The notes: generated by a model not told the origin, from the sequence alone. A stretch of DNA of 13,702 nucleotides from an uncultured Collinsella sp. (GCA_900545075.1 UQXT01000057.1:1-13702); one strand, 5' to 3'. Numbered from the stretch's first letter, positions 7,105 to 13,702 are shown. Program-made: numbers and translations.

Positions 7105-7157
7105 CCGTTGCGCGGTCCGACCCCTTGGCCGCGCAACGGTACTGTGCTGTTGCGCGG
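7105..7157 (+). repeat. Alternating hairpin repeat between PTS and glycosidase genes
   Basis: CCGTTGCGCGG (7105-7115) pairs perfectly over 11 bp with CCGCGCAACGG (7129-7139). A second direct copy, GTTGCGCGG (7149-7157), can pair with the same middle arm, and a shorter CCGTTGCG recurs at 7170-7177. The middle arm can therefore fold back either way. No T-run follows, so simple termination is unlikely. It may set relative mRNA levels of the two genes by stopping exonucleases or polymerase in part. Confidence 0.6.
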
Positions 7158-7222
7158 CACTTGCCGAGTCCGTTGCGTTCGACAGTGTGGGCCGGGAATT
7201 TGATAGAAAGGACGACACCATA

Positions 7223-8641
7223 ATGTTTAGAGAAGATTTTTTATGGGGCGGGGCTCTGGCTGCAAACCAGTGCGAGGGAGGATGGAACGAAGGCGGTCGC
7301 GGTTTAGCCAATTCCGACATGCTGCCGTTTGGCGATCAACGCATGGACGTCATGCGGGGAGACCTTGATCCGCGTGCGTTGGCACCCGACAGCTTCTATC
7401 CCGCTCGCAAGGGCATTGATTTTTACCATAGGTACAAGCAGGATATTGAACTGTTTGCCCAGATGGGTTTTAAATGCCTGCGCTTATCAATCGCCTGGAG
7501 CCGCATTTTTCCCAAAGGAGACGAAGCCGAGCCCAATGAAGAAGGCCTTGCCTTTTACGAGGATGTTTTTAGGACGTGTCGCGCGCATGACATTGAGCCT
7601 TTGGTGACGCTCAACCACTATGATGTCCCCATGCATCTCGTCGATGCGTATGGCGGATGGCGCGATCGCAGGTTGGTCGACCTGTTCGAGCGATATTCGC
7701 GTACCGTGTTCGAGCGCTATCGGGGATTGGTCAATTATTGGCTGACCTTTAACGAGATCAACATCATGACGCAGGCGTGCTTTATGGCGGCGGGGATCAT
7801 CTTCGAGCAAGGGGAGAATCGCTATGCAACGGTTCACACGGCCGTGCACCATGTATTGGTTGCGAGCGCCCGTGCGGTCGGGGCGTGTCATGAACTGTGC
7901 CCTGGGGCGAAGATCGGTTGCATGCTCAACGCAGGTGTCTTCTATCCGGCTACATGTGATCCGGACGATGTGCTGGCTGCGCAGGCTGAGAATCGCAGCC
8001 ATTACATGTTTACCGACGTCCAGGTGCGCGGTGCGTACCCGAGCTATGTTCTCAAGGAATACGCCCGCCATGGTTTTGAGGTGCCCTATCGGGATGATGA
8101 CCGCGAAGTACTGGCTGCAAACCTGGTCGATTTCGTCTCGTTTTCGTATTACTCGACGCGCGTCGCAAAAGCGCATGCGGAAGGTCAGTTCGATTCGAAC
8201 CTTCTTCGCTCGGCGCCTAATCCGTATCTAAAACAGGAGCCTTGGGGGAGGTTTATCGACCCCAAAGGGCTGCGCGTCACCATGAATGAAATCTGGGATC
8301 GCTATCAAAAGCCGCTGTTCATCGTCGAAAACGGTTTGGGTGCTCCTGATGTGCCGGAAGATTCGGGTGAAATAGAAGACGACTATCGAGTTGAATACCT
8401 GCGGGCCCACATCGAGGCGATGAGGGAGACCGTCGAGCTCGACGGGGTGGAACTCATGGGATATACCTGTTGGGGCCCGATCGATTTGGTTTCGGTCGCC
8501 ACAGGACAGATGCGTAAGCGCTACGGGTTTATCTATGTCGATCGAGACGATAGCGGTGCGGGCTCGTTTGAGAGACGTAAAAAGAAAAGCTTCGAATGGT
8601 ACCGACGCGTAATAGCAAGCAATGGCGAAGACCTTGCGTAA
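7223..8641 (+). CDS. 6-phospho-beta-glucosidase (GH1)
   Basis: This 472-residue cytosolic glycoside hydrolase family 1 enzyme would split a beta-glucoside 6-phosphate into glucose 6-phosphate and an alcohol or sugar. The N terminus has the GH1 start (DFLWGGALAANQCEGG). The acid/base is Glu178 in LTFNEIN and the nucleophile is Glu369 in IVENGLG. Ser424, Lys432 and Tyr434 in the stretch from DLVS to MRKRYGF, plus the C-terminal KKKSFEWYRRVI, follow the pattern of phosphate-binding members such as BglA. This supports a phosphorylated substrate. The length is typical. The frame is open upstream to 7094, but the ATG at 7223 begins the conserved domain and follows AAAGGA (7207-7212). It is third in the operon after antiterminator and IIBC. 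No own promoter or RAT is seen in the 146-base gap before it. Confidence 0.93.
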   Translation: MFREDFLWGGALAANQCEGGWNEGGRGLANSDMLPFGDQRMDVMRGDLDPRALAPDSFYPARKGIDFYHRYKQDIELFAQMGFKCLRLSIAWSRIFPKGDEAEPNEEGLAFYEDVFRTCRAHDIEPLVTLNHYDVPMHLVDAYGGWRDRRLVDLFERYSRTVFERYRGLVNYWLTFNEINIMTQACFMAAGIIFEQGENRYATVHTAVHHVLVASARAVGACHELCPGAKIGCMLNAGVFYPATCDPDDVLAAQAENRSHYMFTDVQVRGAYPSYVLKEYARHGFEVPYRDDDREVLAANLVDFVSFSYYSTRVAKAHAEGQFDSNLLRSAPNPYLKQEPWGRFIDPKGLRVTMNEIWDRYQKPLFIVENGLGAPDVPEDSGEIEDDYRVEYLRAHIEAMRETVELDGVELMGYTCWGPIDLVSVATGQMRKRYGFIYVDRDDSGAGSFERRKKKSFEWYRRVIASNGEDLA

Positions 8642-8694
8642 TAACGTTAAGATGGACAAATGCGCCCGTTGGGGGAATAGTCGTGCCACTTCGC

Positions 8695-8741
8695 TTGACA
8701 ACAGGCTAAACTAGCTAATAAACATTTACTACTCTGTTTAG
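8695..8741 (+). promoter_or_regulatory. Promoter and putative operator region of the LacI-family gene
   Basis: A perfect TTGACA (8695-8700) is a good -35 box. The -10 is less clear, with AT-rich candidates in 8716-8724. The same stretch holds CTAAAC (8706-8711), TAAACA (8719-8724) and TCTGTTTA (8733-8740). TAAACA and TGTTTA (8735-8740) form an inverted repeat. The motif TCTGTTTA also occurs before the isomerase operon, which suggests autoregulation. The rest of the 174-base gap 8642-8815 shows no gene. Confidence 0.5.
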
Positions 8742-8815
8742 ATTGAATTTGCGGTCGTTTATTTGCCGAGCTATCGAGTTGCGATGCTCCGCCACGGCCG
8801 TTGCTAGGGGGAACA

Positions 8816-9826
8816 ATGGCCAAAGCAAGTGTTCGCGAGATCAGCCGCATCACCGGTTTTTCGCCTGCGACCGTGTCCAACGCGCTCAACCGCAAGCGCA
8901 GCGTGAGTGAGGAGACCGCCAAGGTCATCCTGGAGTGCGCACAGTCGCTGGGCTATCAGCAGTCGACGCAGCTCGAGAGCATTCAGTTCGTGCTTGCGCG
9001 CAAGACGGGCGCCATTCTGGACGAGAGCACCTTCCATCCTGCGGTCATTGAGGGCGTGGAGCGCCAGGCGCGCCGTCACGGTATGAGCACGAGCTTTGTC
9101 TCGCTCGACTTTAGCGACTTGGACGCCGTGCGTCCGCAGGTCGAGGGCCTGATCGCCGATCCATCCGCCGCTATCGTGCTGATGGGTACCGAACTGGGTG
9201 AGGAAGACTATGCCTTGTTCGCCAACGCTGCCGCCCACTTGATCGTGCTCGATGGCTGGAGCGATCGTCAGTACTTCGATGCCGTAGTCATTGCCAACAC
9301 CGACTCGGTGCTGCGCGCCGTGGACTACCTTATCGAGAAGGGTCACAAGCAAATCGGCTATCTGGCAGGCGACCTTCGCATCCGCAACTTTAAGGATCGC
9401 GAGCGCGGCTATCGCCAAGCGCTTGAGGATGCGGACCTTGAGGCCAACCCGACATGGCGCGTCACACTGGGCACCACGCTCGAAGGTGCTTATCGCGACA
9501 TGGGCGCATGGCTCGACAGCGTCTCGCGCGACGACCTGCCGACGGCTTTCTTTGCCGAAAACGACGTGCTCGCCGTAGGCGCCATGCGCGCGCTGAACGA
9601 GTACGGCATACGTGTCCCCGAGGATGTCTCAATCATCGGCTTTGACGATCTGTCTTTGGGCGCCTTCTCCAATCCGCCGCTCACCACGGTGCACGTTCCC
9701 AAGCACGAGGTGGGCGAGATCGCGGTGCGCCGCCTGGTGGGCAACATCCGCAATCCCAAGAGCTATACCTGCAAGACGGCCGTGTCGACCTATTTTGTCG
9801 AGCGCCAAAGCGTGCGTGAGATCTAG
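8816..9826 (+). CDS. LacI/GalR-family transcriptional repressor
   Basis: This 336-residue protein has the standard LacI layout. The DNA-binding helix-turn-helix is at residues 6-25 (VREISRITGFSPATVSNALN), followed by the hinge region ending near GYQQ. A sugar-binding periplasmic-protein-like core spans roughly 60-330, with the typical late block IIGFDDLSLG and the PPLTTVHVPKHEVG stretch. The effector is unknown, and a sugar or sugar phosphate of the downstream pathway is the natural guess. ATG 8816 is preferred because the protein begins MAKASVREIS as the family does and GGGGG lies four bases upstream. An in-frame TTG at 8801 would contain the ribosome site. It is transcribed alone, between the bgl operon and the isomerase operon, ending in a clear terminator. 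It most likely controls the operon downstream. Confidence 0.92.
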   Translation: MAKASVREISRITGFSPATVSNALNRKRSVSEETAKVILECAQSLGYQQSTQLESIQFVLARKTGAILDESTFHPAVIEGVERQARRHGMSTSFVSLDFSDLDAVRPQVEGLIADPSAAIVLMGTELGEEDYALFANAAAHLIVLDGWSDRQYFDAVVIANTDSVLRAVDYLIEKGHKQIGYLAGDLRIRNFKDRERGYRQALEDADLEANPTWRVTLGTTLEGAYRDMGAWLDSVSRDDLPTAFFAENDVLAVGAMRALNEYGIRVPEDVSIIGFDDLSLGAFSNPPLTTVHVPKHEVGEIAVRRLVGNIRNPKSYTCKTAVSTYFVERQSVREI

Positions 9827-9889
9827 GCAAAGGCAACACTGGGCCGTAGGGAGGCAAAGCTCGCTAAGGCAGCCATACATAACGCTACT

Positions 9890-9917
9890 AAGAGAGGGTC
9901 CTTTGGGCCCTCTTTTT
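9890..9917 (+). terminator. Intrinsic terminator of the LacI-family gene
   Basis: AGAGGGTCC (9893-9901) pairs with GGGCCCTCT (9905-9913) with one G-T wobble around a TTT loop, followed by a T-run (9913-9917). Flanking A and T bases extend the stem. It lies about 65 bases after the stop codon and separates the repressor from the next operon. Confidence 0.88.
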
Positions 9918-9939
9918 GATGCCCTTGTATGTTCAGTTT

Positions 9940-10057
9940 GTTTACATACCGTTTAGGCTGATTTCTCTACCGTCTACGGGTATTTCGCGTTAAACTTCTA
10001 AACAGTAGAGTAAAACACTTAGTAAACAGAACAAAACGAAACATGCGTCTGTTTACT
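9940..10057 (+). promoter_or_regulatory. Repeat-rich control region of the isomerase operon
   Basis: This AT-rich stretch holds many related half-sites. They are GTTTAC (9940-9945), GTTTAG (9951-9956), TAAACAGT (9999-10006), TAAAACA (10011-10017), TAAACAGA (10023-10030) and TCTGTTTA (10048-10055). AGTAAACAGA (10021-10030) and TCTGTTTACT (10048-10057) are a perfect 10-bp inverted repeat. Copies at 9999, 10011 and 10023 are spaced 12 bases apart. CTCTAC (9965-9970) and GTAGAG (10005-10010) form another inverted pair. These look like binding sites for a repressor, probably the LacI-family protein upstream. No convincing -35/-10 pair could be fixed. Confidence 0.6.
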
Positions 10058-10083
10058 GAACATGTGATTAGGGGAGGACGTAC

Positions 10084-11484
10084 ATGGACAAGATCAAGCT
10101 CGGCTTTGTGCCCACGCGCCGCAGTATCTTTAGCGCGCCGGACGCAATCAAGTATCGCGGCCTGACGGCTGATCGCCTGCGCGAGATTGGCGTCGACATC
10201 GTGGATATCGACGACATCAATGAAGAGGGCCTGCTGTTCGACGACAGCCATATCGAGCCCATCGTCAAGAAATTCCGCGCCGAGGGCGTCGATGGCATTA
10301 TGCTGTGCCACGCCAACTTTGGCACCGAGTACGTTTGCGCTCGCCTTGCCCGCGAGCTCGGTCTACCCGTACTGCTGTGGGGTCCGCGCGACGAGCGCCC
10401 CGAGCCCGACGGCACACGCCTGCGCGATAGCCAGTGCGGCCTGTTCGCCACCGGCAAGGTCCTGCGCCGCTTCCAGGTTCCCTTCACCTACATGACCAAC
10501 TGTCGCCTGACCGACCCCGAGTTCGAGCGCGGCGTTTGGGACTTTTTGGCCGTTTGCAACGTGGTCAAGACCTTCAAGCACACCCGCATCCTGCAGATGG
10601 CCACCCGTCCGTTCGACTTCTGGTCGACCATGTGCAACGAGGGCGAGCTGCTCGAGAAGTTCAACATCCAGCTTTCGCCTATCCCCATGACCGAGCTTGT
10701 CCAGGCCGTGCGCGACGCCCAGACCGACGAGCAGGCCATGGCCGCCATGCTGGCCCACATCAACGACAGCTTTGAGATCCGCATCCCTGAGGACAAGGTC
10801 CCCGCGGTCGCCGGTCTTGCCATCGCCATGAAGCGCCTGGTCGAGAAGTATGGCTGCAATGCTGGTGCCATTCAGTGCTGGAACGCTCTGCAGGACGAGC
10901 TGGGCATTATGCCCTGCGCCGCCAACGCCGTCCTCAACGAGATGGGCATCCCTATCGTATGCGAGACCGATATCCACGGCGCCATTACCGCGCTGATGGT
11001 CGAGGCCGCCGACCTGGGCCGTCACCGCGGCATGTTCGCCGACTGGACCGTGCGCCATCCCGACAATGAGAACGGTGAGTTGCTGCAGCACTGCGGCCCC
11101 TGGCCCTGCAGCTGCGCGGCCGTCAAGCCCAAACTCACCTATCCGCTGGCTTTCGACCACCCCGGTGCGCTGACGGCCGAGGCCAAGCACGGCGACCTCA
11201 CCCTTGCCCGCTTTGACGGCGACAACGGCGAGTACTCGCTGCTGCTGGGCAACGCCCACGGCATCGACGGCCCGGCCGGCATGGGCACCTATCTGTGGGT
11301 CGAGGTCGACAACCTCAAGCGCCTCGAGGCCAAGATCGTCGAGGGCCCCTACATCCACCACTGCGTCGCTATCCACGCCAACGTGGTGCCGGTGCTCTAC
11401 GAGGCGTGCAAGTACCTCGGCATTGCCCCTGATTTATACGACCCCATTGAAGAAGACGTTAAAGCCTACCTGCGAGGAGAGTAG
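10084..11484 (+). CDS. L-fucose/L-arabinose isomerase-family sugar isomerase
   Basis: This 466-residue protein resembles the FucI/AraA isomerase superfamily, which interconverts aldoses and ketoses with a divalent metal. The N-terminal half has alternating Rossmann-like segments (IKLGFVPTRRS, VDGIMLCHANFGTE, LPVLLWGPRDE). The C-terminal half has the likely metal and catalytic residues: Glu294 in CETDIHGA, Asp320 in FADWTV, and a His pair at 425-426 in GPYIHHCVAIH. The Glu-to-Asp spacing (26) is close to that of FucI (Glu337, Asp361). The length is near AraA (about 500) and clearly shorter than FucI (about 590). The ATG has GGGGAGG (10071-10077) six bases upstream. It is first of an operon with a split transketolase two bases downstream and an FGGY kinase. 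The substrate is not readable from sequence; see the apiose hypothesis. True fucose or arabinose use is less likely, because no aldolase or epimerase accompanies it within the window. Confidence 0.8.
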   Translation: MDKIKLGFVPTRRSIFSAPDAIKYRGLTADRLREIGVDIVDIDDINEEGLLFDDSHIEPIVKKFRAEGVDGIMLCHANFGTEYVCARLARELGLPVLLWGPRDERPEPDGTRLRDSQCGLFATGKVLRRFQVPFTYMTNCRLTDPEFERGVWDFLAVCNVVKTFKHTRILQMATRPFDFWSTMCNEGELLEKFNIQLSPIPMTELVQAVRDAQTDEQAMAAMLAHINDSFEIRIPEDKVPAVAGLAIAMKRLVEKYGCNAGAIQCWNALQDELGIMPCAANAVLNEMGIPIVCETDIHGAITALMVEAADLGRHRGMFADWTVRHPDNENGELLQHCGPWPCSCAAVKPKLTYPLAFDHPGALTAEAKHGDLTLARFDGDNGEYSLLLGNAHGIDGPAGMGTYLWVEVDNLKRLEAKIVEGPYIHHCVAIHANVVPVLYEACKYLGIAPDLYDPIEEDVKAYLRGE

Positions 11485-11486
11485 AA

Positions 11487-12323
11487 ATGGCAACTATCGA
11501 AGAGCTTGAGTCCCTGCGCTGGGATCTCCGCCGCGATTGCGTCGACATCATCATGGCTGGCGCCGGCGGCCACATCGGCGGCGACATGTCGGTGATTGAC
11601 GCCCTCATGACCCTCTATGCCAACCACCTCAACATTTCGCCCGAGACCGTCGACGATCCCAACCGCGACCGTTTCGTACTTTCCAAGGGTCACGCCATGG
11701 AAGCCTACTACGCGGTGCTCTGCCACGAGGGCTATCTTGACCTCGACGACGTCAAGGCCCGCTTCTCCAAGTTCGGCAGCCCCTACATCGGCCACCCCAA
11801 CAACAAGCTCAAGGGCATTGAGATGAACTCGGGCTCGCTGGGGCACGGCCTGCCCGTGGCCGTGGGCATGGCGCTCGCCGGCAAGATGGACGGCCGCGAC
11901 TACCGTGTCTACACCATCATGGGCGATGGCGAGCTTGCCGAGGGCTCGGTCTGGGAGGGCGCCATGAGCGGCGGCAACTACCAGCTCGATAACCTGTGCG
12001 CGCTCGTGGACCGCAACCGCTTGCAGATCAGTGGCAGCACCGAGGACGTCATGAAGCAGGACTCGCAGGAGGAGCGCTGGGCCGCCTTCGGCTGGAACGT
12101 GCTTTCCATTCCGGGCAACGACGTCCAGGCCATCGACGCTGCGCTGACGCTTGCTGCCGAGACCAAGGGTAAGCCCACGGTCATCATCCTCAACACGGTG
12201 AAGGGCTACGGCTCGTCCGTCATGGAGGACAAGGCCAGCTGGCACCATCACCTGCCCAACGATGAGGAATATGCCCAGATCATCGCCGATTTCGCTGCCC
12301 ATAAGGAGGCCATCAATGGCTAA
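11487..12323 (+). CDS. Transketolase-like protein, N-terminal (ThDP-binding) subunit
   Basis: This 278-residue protein corresponds to the first third of a full transketolase and would bind thiamine diphosphate and Mg2+. The ThDP motif is GDGELAEG, with Asp147, and Asn177 follows 30 residues later, the same spacing as the metal ligands in E. coli TktA (Asp155, Asn185). Further family blocks are GGHIGGDMS (His29, in place of the usual GHPG), SKGHAMEAYYA, GHPNN and SGSLGHGLPVAVG. It starts two bases after the isomerase stop. The next gene overlaps its end by eight bases, so the two subunits are made in balance. A split transketolase beside a dedicated isomerase and kinase suggests a special ketose phosphate donor rather than housekeeping pentose phosphate work. 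Confidence 0.9.
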   Translation: MATIEELESLRWDLRRDCVDIIMAGAGGHIGGDMSVIDALMTLYANHLNISPETVDDPNRDRFVLSKGHAMEAYYAVLCHEGYLDLDDVKARFSKFGSPYIGHPNNKLKGIEMNSGSLGHGLPVAVGMALAGKMDGRDYRVYTIMGDGELAEGSVWEGAMSGGNYQLDNLCALVDRNRLQISGSTEDVMKQDSQEERWAAFGWNVLSIPGNDVQAIDAALTLAAETKGKPTVIILNTVKGYGSSVMEDKASWHHHLPNDEEYAQIIADFAAHKEAING

Positions 12324-13254
12324 CAAGATCGCCAATCGCAAGGTTATCTGCGACACGCTGCTCGAGGCCGCGAAGACCGATAAAGACCTCGTCGTCCTGT
12401 GCTCCGATTCCCGCGGCTCCGCATCGCTCACGCCGTTCTTTGATCAGTATCCCCAGCAGTCCGTCGAGGTCGGCATTGCCGAGCAGGACCTGGTGAGCAT
12501 CGCCGCCGGCATGGCTTCGTGCGGCAAGAAGGCCTGGGCCGCCTCGCCGGCGTCCTTTGTGACCACGCGCTCGTATGAGCAGTGCAAGGTCGACGTCTCG
12601 TACTCCAATACCAACGTCAAGCTCATCGGCATCTCGGGCGGCGTGTCCTACGGCGCCTTGGGCATGAGCCATCACTCCGCGCAGGATATCGCCGCCATGA
12701 GCGCGATTCCCAACATGCGCGTGTATCTGCCGAGCGATCGCTTCCAGACCGCCGAACTCGTGCGGGCCCTGGTCGCCGACAACAAGCCGGCCTACATCCG
12801 CGTGGGCCGCAATCCGGTCGAGGACGTGTACACCGAGGACGAGTGCCCGTTCCAGATGGACCGTGCCACCTGGGTGCGTCGCGGCACCGATGTGACGCTC
12901 GTCGCCACCGGCGAGATGGTCCGCCATGCCGTGGACGCCGCCGACCTGCTGGCCGAGCAGGGCATCTCGGCAACGGTGCTCGACATGTATTGCGTCAAGC
13001 CGCTTGACGCCGAGGCTGTGATTGAGGCCGCCGGTGCCACGAGCGCCGTCGTGACCGTCGAGGAGCACAGCCCCTTCGGCGGCCTGGGCTCTATGGTTGC
13101 GCAGGTGGTGGGCGAGCATTGCCCGCGTCCGGTCAAGTGCCTCTCCCTGCCCGACGCGCCGGTCATCACCGGCACGAGCCCCGAGGTCTTCGCACACTAC
13201 GGCCTGACGGGTGCCGGAATCGCCAAGACCGTCGCCGAGTTCCTCGGCAACTAG
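12316..13254 (+). CDS. Transketolase-like protein, C-terminal subunit
   Basis: This 312-residue protein matches the middle (pyrimidine-binding) and C-terminal domains of transketolase and would complete the active site with the preceding subunit. Glu56 in VGIAEQDL is the conserved glutamate that activates the thiamine ring (Glu411 in E. coli TktA). GMSHHSAQDIAAMSAIPNM is the usual block after it, and the last third (VTLVATGEMV and onward) is the transketolase C domain. The frame is open further upstream, but ATG 12316 is chosen because AAGGAGG (12303-12309) sits six bases before it and MANKIANRKVICDTLLEA is a normal start. The eight-base overlap with the N subunit implies translational coupling. 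A 171-base gap follows before the kinase. Confidence 0.9.
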   Translation: MANKIANRKVICDTLLEAAKTDKDLVVLCSDSRGSASLTPFFDQYPQQSVEVGIAEQDLVSIAAGMASCGKKAWAASPASFVTTRSYEQCKVDVSYSNTNVKLIGISGGVSYGALGMSHHSAQDIAAMSAIPNMRVYLPSDRFQTAELVRALVADNKPAYIRVGRNPVEDVYTEDECPFQMDRATWVRRGTDVTLVATGEMVRHAVDAADLLAEQGISATVLDMYCVKPLDAEAVIEAAGATSAVVTVEEHSPFGGLGSMVAQVVGEHCPRPVKCLSLPDAPVITGTSPEVFAHYGLTGAGIAKTVAEFLGN

Positions 13255-13312
13255 TAGACACAGACGCTGCGCGGCCGCCAAGCACCGCACCTTGTCGTTC
13301 AAACCGTCGCTT

Positions 13313-13329
13313 GCGTACACAAAGTACGC
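13313..13329 (+). repeat. Small perfect hairpin in the gap before the kinase
   Basis: GCGTAC (13313-13318) and GTACGC (13324-13329) form a 6-bp stem around ACAAA. It lies in the middle of the 171-base gap between transketolase and kinase. There is no T-run, so it is not a standard terminator. It may be an RNA processing or stability element. Confidence 0.4.
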
Positions 13330-13381
13330 GGCGCTCCTCTTTCACGGCAATCTGCGGCACTTGACGGCCGCTCGCTCCTTG

Positions 13382-13409
13382 TCCGCCAGGCTGTCTTTGA
13401 TTTGGCGGA
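13382..13409 (+). promoter_or_regulatory. Inverted repeat just upstream of the kinase ribosome site
   Basis: TCCGCCA (13382-13388) and TGGCGGA (13403-13409) are exact inverted repeats 14 bases apart. They end seven bases before the kinase ribosome site GGGAG (13416-13420). They could be an operator or an RNA stem that affects kinase translation. No -10/-35 pair was found nearby, so the kinase may simply be read from the operon. Confidence 0.35.
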
Positions 13410-13425
13410 AGGAATGGGAGAGTAC

Positions 13426-13702
13426 ATGAGCAAATACATCATCGGAATCGATCAATCCACGCAGGGCACCAAGGCGCTGCTGGTGGACGAGGGCGGCCAT
13501 CTGATTCATCGTGCCGACCGCTCGCATCGCCAGATTGTCAACGAAGCCGGCTGGGTGAGCCATGATCCGGCCGAGATTGCCACCAATGTGCTGGCCGTGG
13601 CGCGTGCCGTGGTGGAGGAGACCGGGGTCGATCCGGCCGACGTCGCCGGCATCGGCATCTCCAACCAGCGCGAGACCACCGTTGCCTGGAACCGCGCGAC
13701 GG
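13426..13702 (+). CDS. FGGY-family carbohydrate kinase, N-terminal part (cut by window end)
   Basis: Only the first 92 codons are present, and the gene runs off the window. The N terminus reads SKYIIGIDQSTQGTKALL, the phosphate-binding start of FGGY kinases (Asp9 region). Next come GWVSHDPAEI near residue 45-54 and GISNQRETTVAW near residue 79-90, the latter being very like the glycerol kinase NQRETTV block. The enzyme would phosphorylate a sugar or polyol with ATP. The ATG at 13426 has GGGAG five bases upstream. Position after isomerase and transketolase genes suggests it phosphorylates the ketose made by the isomerase. Glycerol kinase, xylulokinase or another FGGY member cannot be separated from the fragment alone. 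Confidence 0.88.
   Translation, partial: MSKYIIGIDQSTQGTKALLVDEGGHLIHRADRSHRQIVNEAGWVSHDPAEIATNVLAVARAVVEETGVDPADVAGIGISNQRETTVAWNRAT

Noticed and set aside
7105..7139. The 11-bp hairpin as an intrinsic terminator
   Set aside because: No T-run follows, and the glycosidase gene downstream has no visible promoter of its own, so full termination here would silence it.
7094..7222. Longer N terminus for the GH1 enzyme, with a Cys-rich hydrophobic stretch resembling a signal peptide
   Set aside because: The stretch is encoded by the inverted-repeat region, and the conserved GH1 domain and a good ribosome site point to ATG 7223. A PTS-fed phospho-glucosidase should be cytosolic.
8801..8815. Earlier TTG start for the LacI-family protein
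   Set aside because: It would put the GGGGG ribosome site inside the coding region and add residues not seen before the helix-turn-helix in this family. ATG 8816 fits better.
10363..11376. Minus-strand open frame across the isomerase gene (337 codons)
   Set aside because: The composition is Val/Gly/Leu/Ala-rich shadow coding with no domain signature, and it is opposite a confident gene.
12313..13320. Long open frame on the minus strand across the transketolase C subunit (335 codons)
   Set aside because: It mirrors a strong coding gene with clear family motifs. Low third-base constraint in high-GC DNA explains the open frame.
1..13702. CRISPR array, tRNA, transposase or phage genes
   Set aside because: I looked for regularly spaced long repeats, tRNA-like cloverleaf sequence and mobile-element proteins on both strands and saw none.

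Overview
The window looks like chromosomal DNA from a high-GC, Gram-positive gut actinobacterium, most likely a Coriobacteriia member such as Collinsella. This is inferred from four things: GC-rich codons with strong purine-rich Shine-Dalgarno sites, a PTS sugar transporter with a BglG/LicT-type antiterminator, an OatA-like envelope acyltransferase, and sugar-catabolic operons packed end to end. The species is not proven. I see no tRNA, rRNA, CRISPR array, insertion sequence or phage gene.

Layout. (A) 1-2307: a minus-strand OatA-like membrane O-acyltransferase with a C-terminal SGNH domain, followed by a strong hairpin. (B) 2308-4468: a divergent intergenic region, then a two-gene nucleoside salvage unit (ribokinase, nucleoside hydrolase). 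(C) 4469-8641: a beta-glucoside operon. It has a leader with a -10 box, two RAT-like antiterminator RNA elements and an intrinsic terminator, then a BglG/LicT-family antiterminator, a PTS IIBC permease without IIA, and a GH1 6-phospho-beta-glucosidase. A third RAT-like element sits on the stop codon of the antiterminator gene. It runs into a stem that would cover the ribosome binding site of the PTS gene. (D) 8642-9917: a LacI-family repressor with its own promoter region and a clear terminator. (E) 9918-13702: an AT-rich control region full of TAAACA-type repeats, then an operon of an L-fucose/L-arabinose isomerase-like enzyme, a split transketolase (two subunits) and an FGGY sugar kinase cut by the window end.

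How the genes work together. In B, the hydrolase would free ribose from nucleosides and the kinase would make ribose 5-phosphate. In C, IIBC would import and phosphorylate beta-glucosides, the GH1 enzyme would split the phosphorylated product, and the antiterminator would switch the operon on. In E, isomerase plus kinase plus two-subunit transketolase has the gene logic of the non-oxidative D-apiose route (apiose to apulose to apulose 4-phosphate, then transketolase). That assignment is a hypothesis. Shared TAAACAGA-type motifs before the LacI gene and before the isomerase operon suggest the repressor controls both.

Most interesting points: the three RAT-like elements, one of them apparently placed to act on translation; the His-to-Asn change at a regulatory position of the antiterminator; and the possible apiose-type operon with its repeat-rich operator region.
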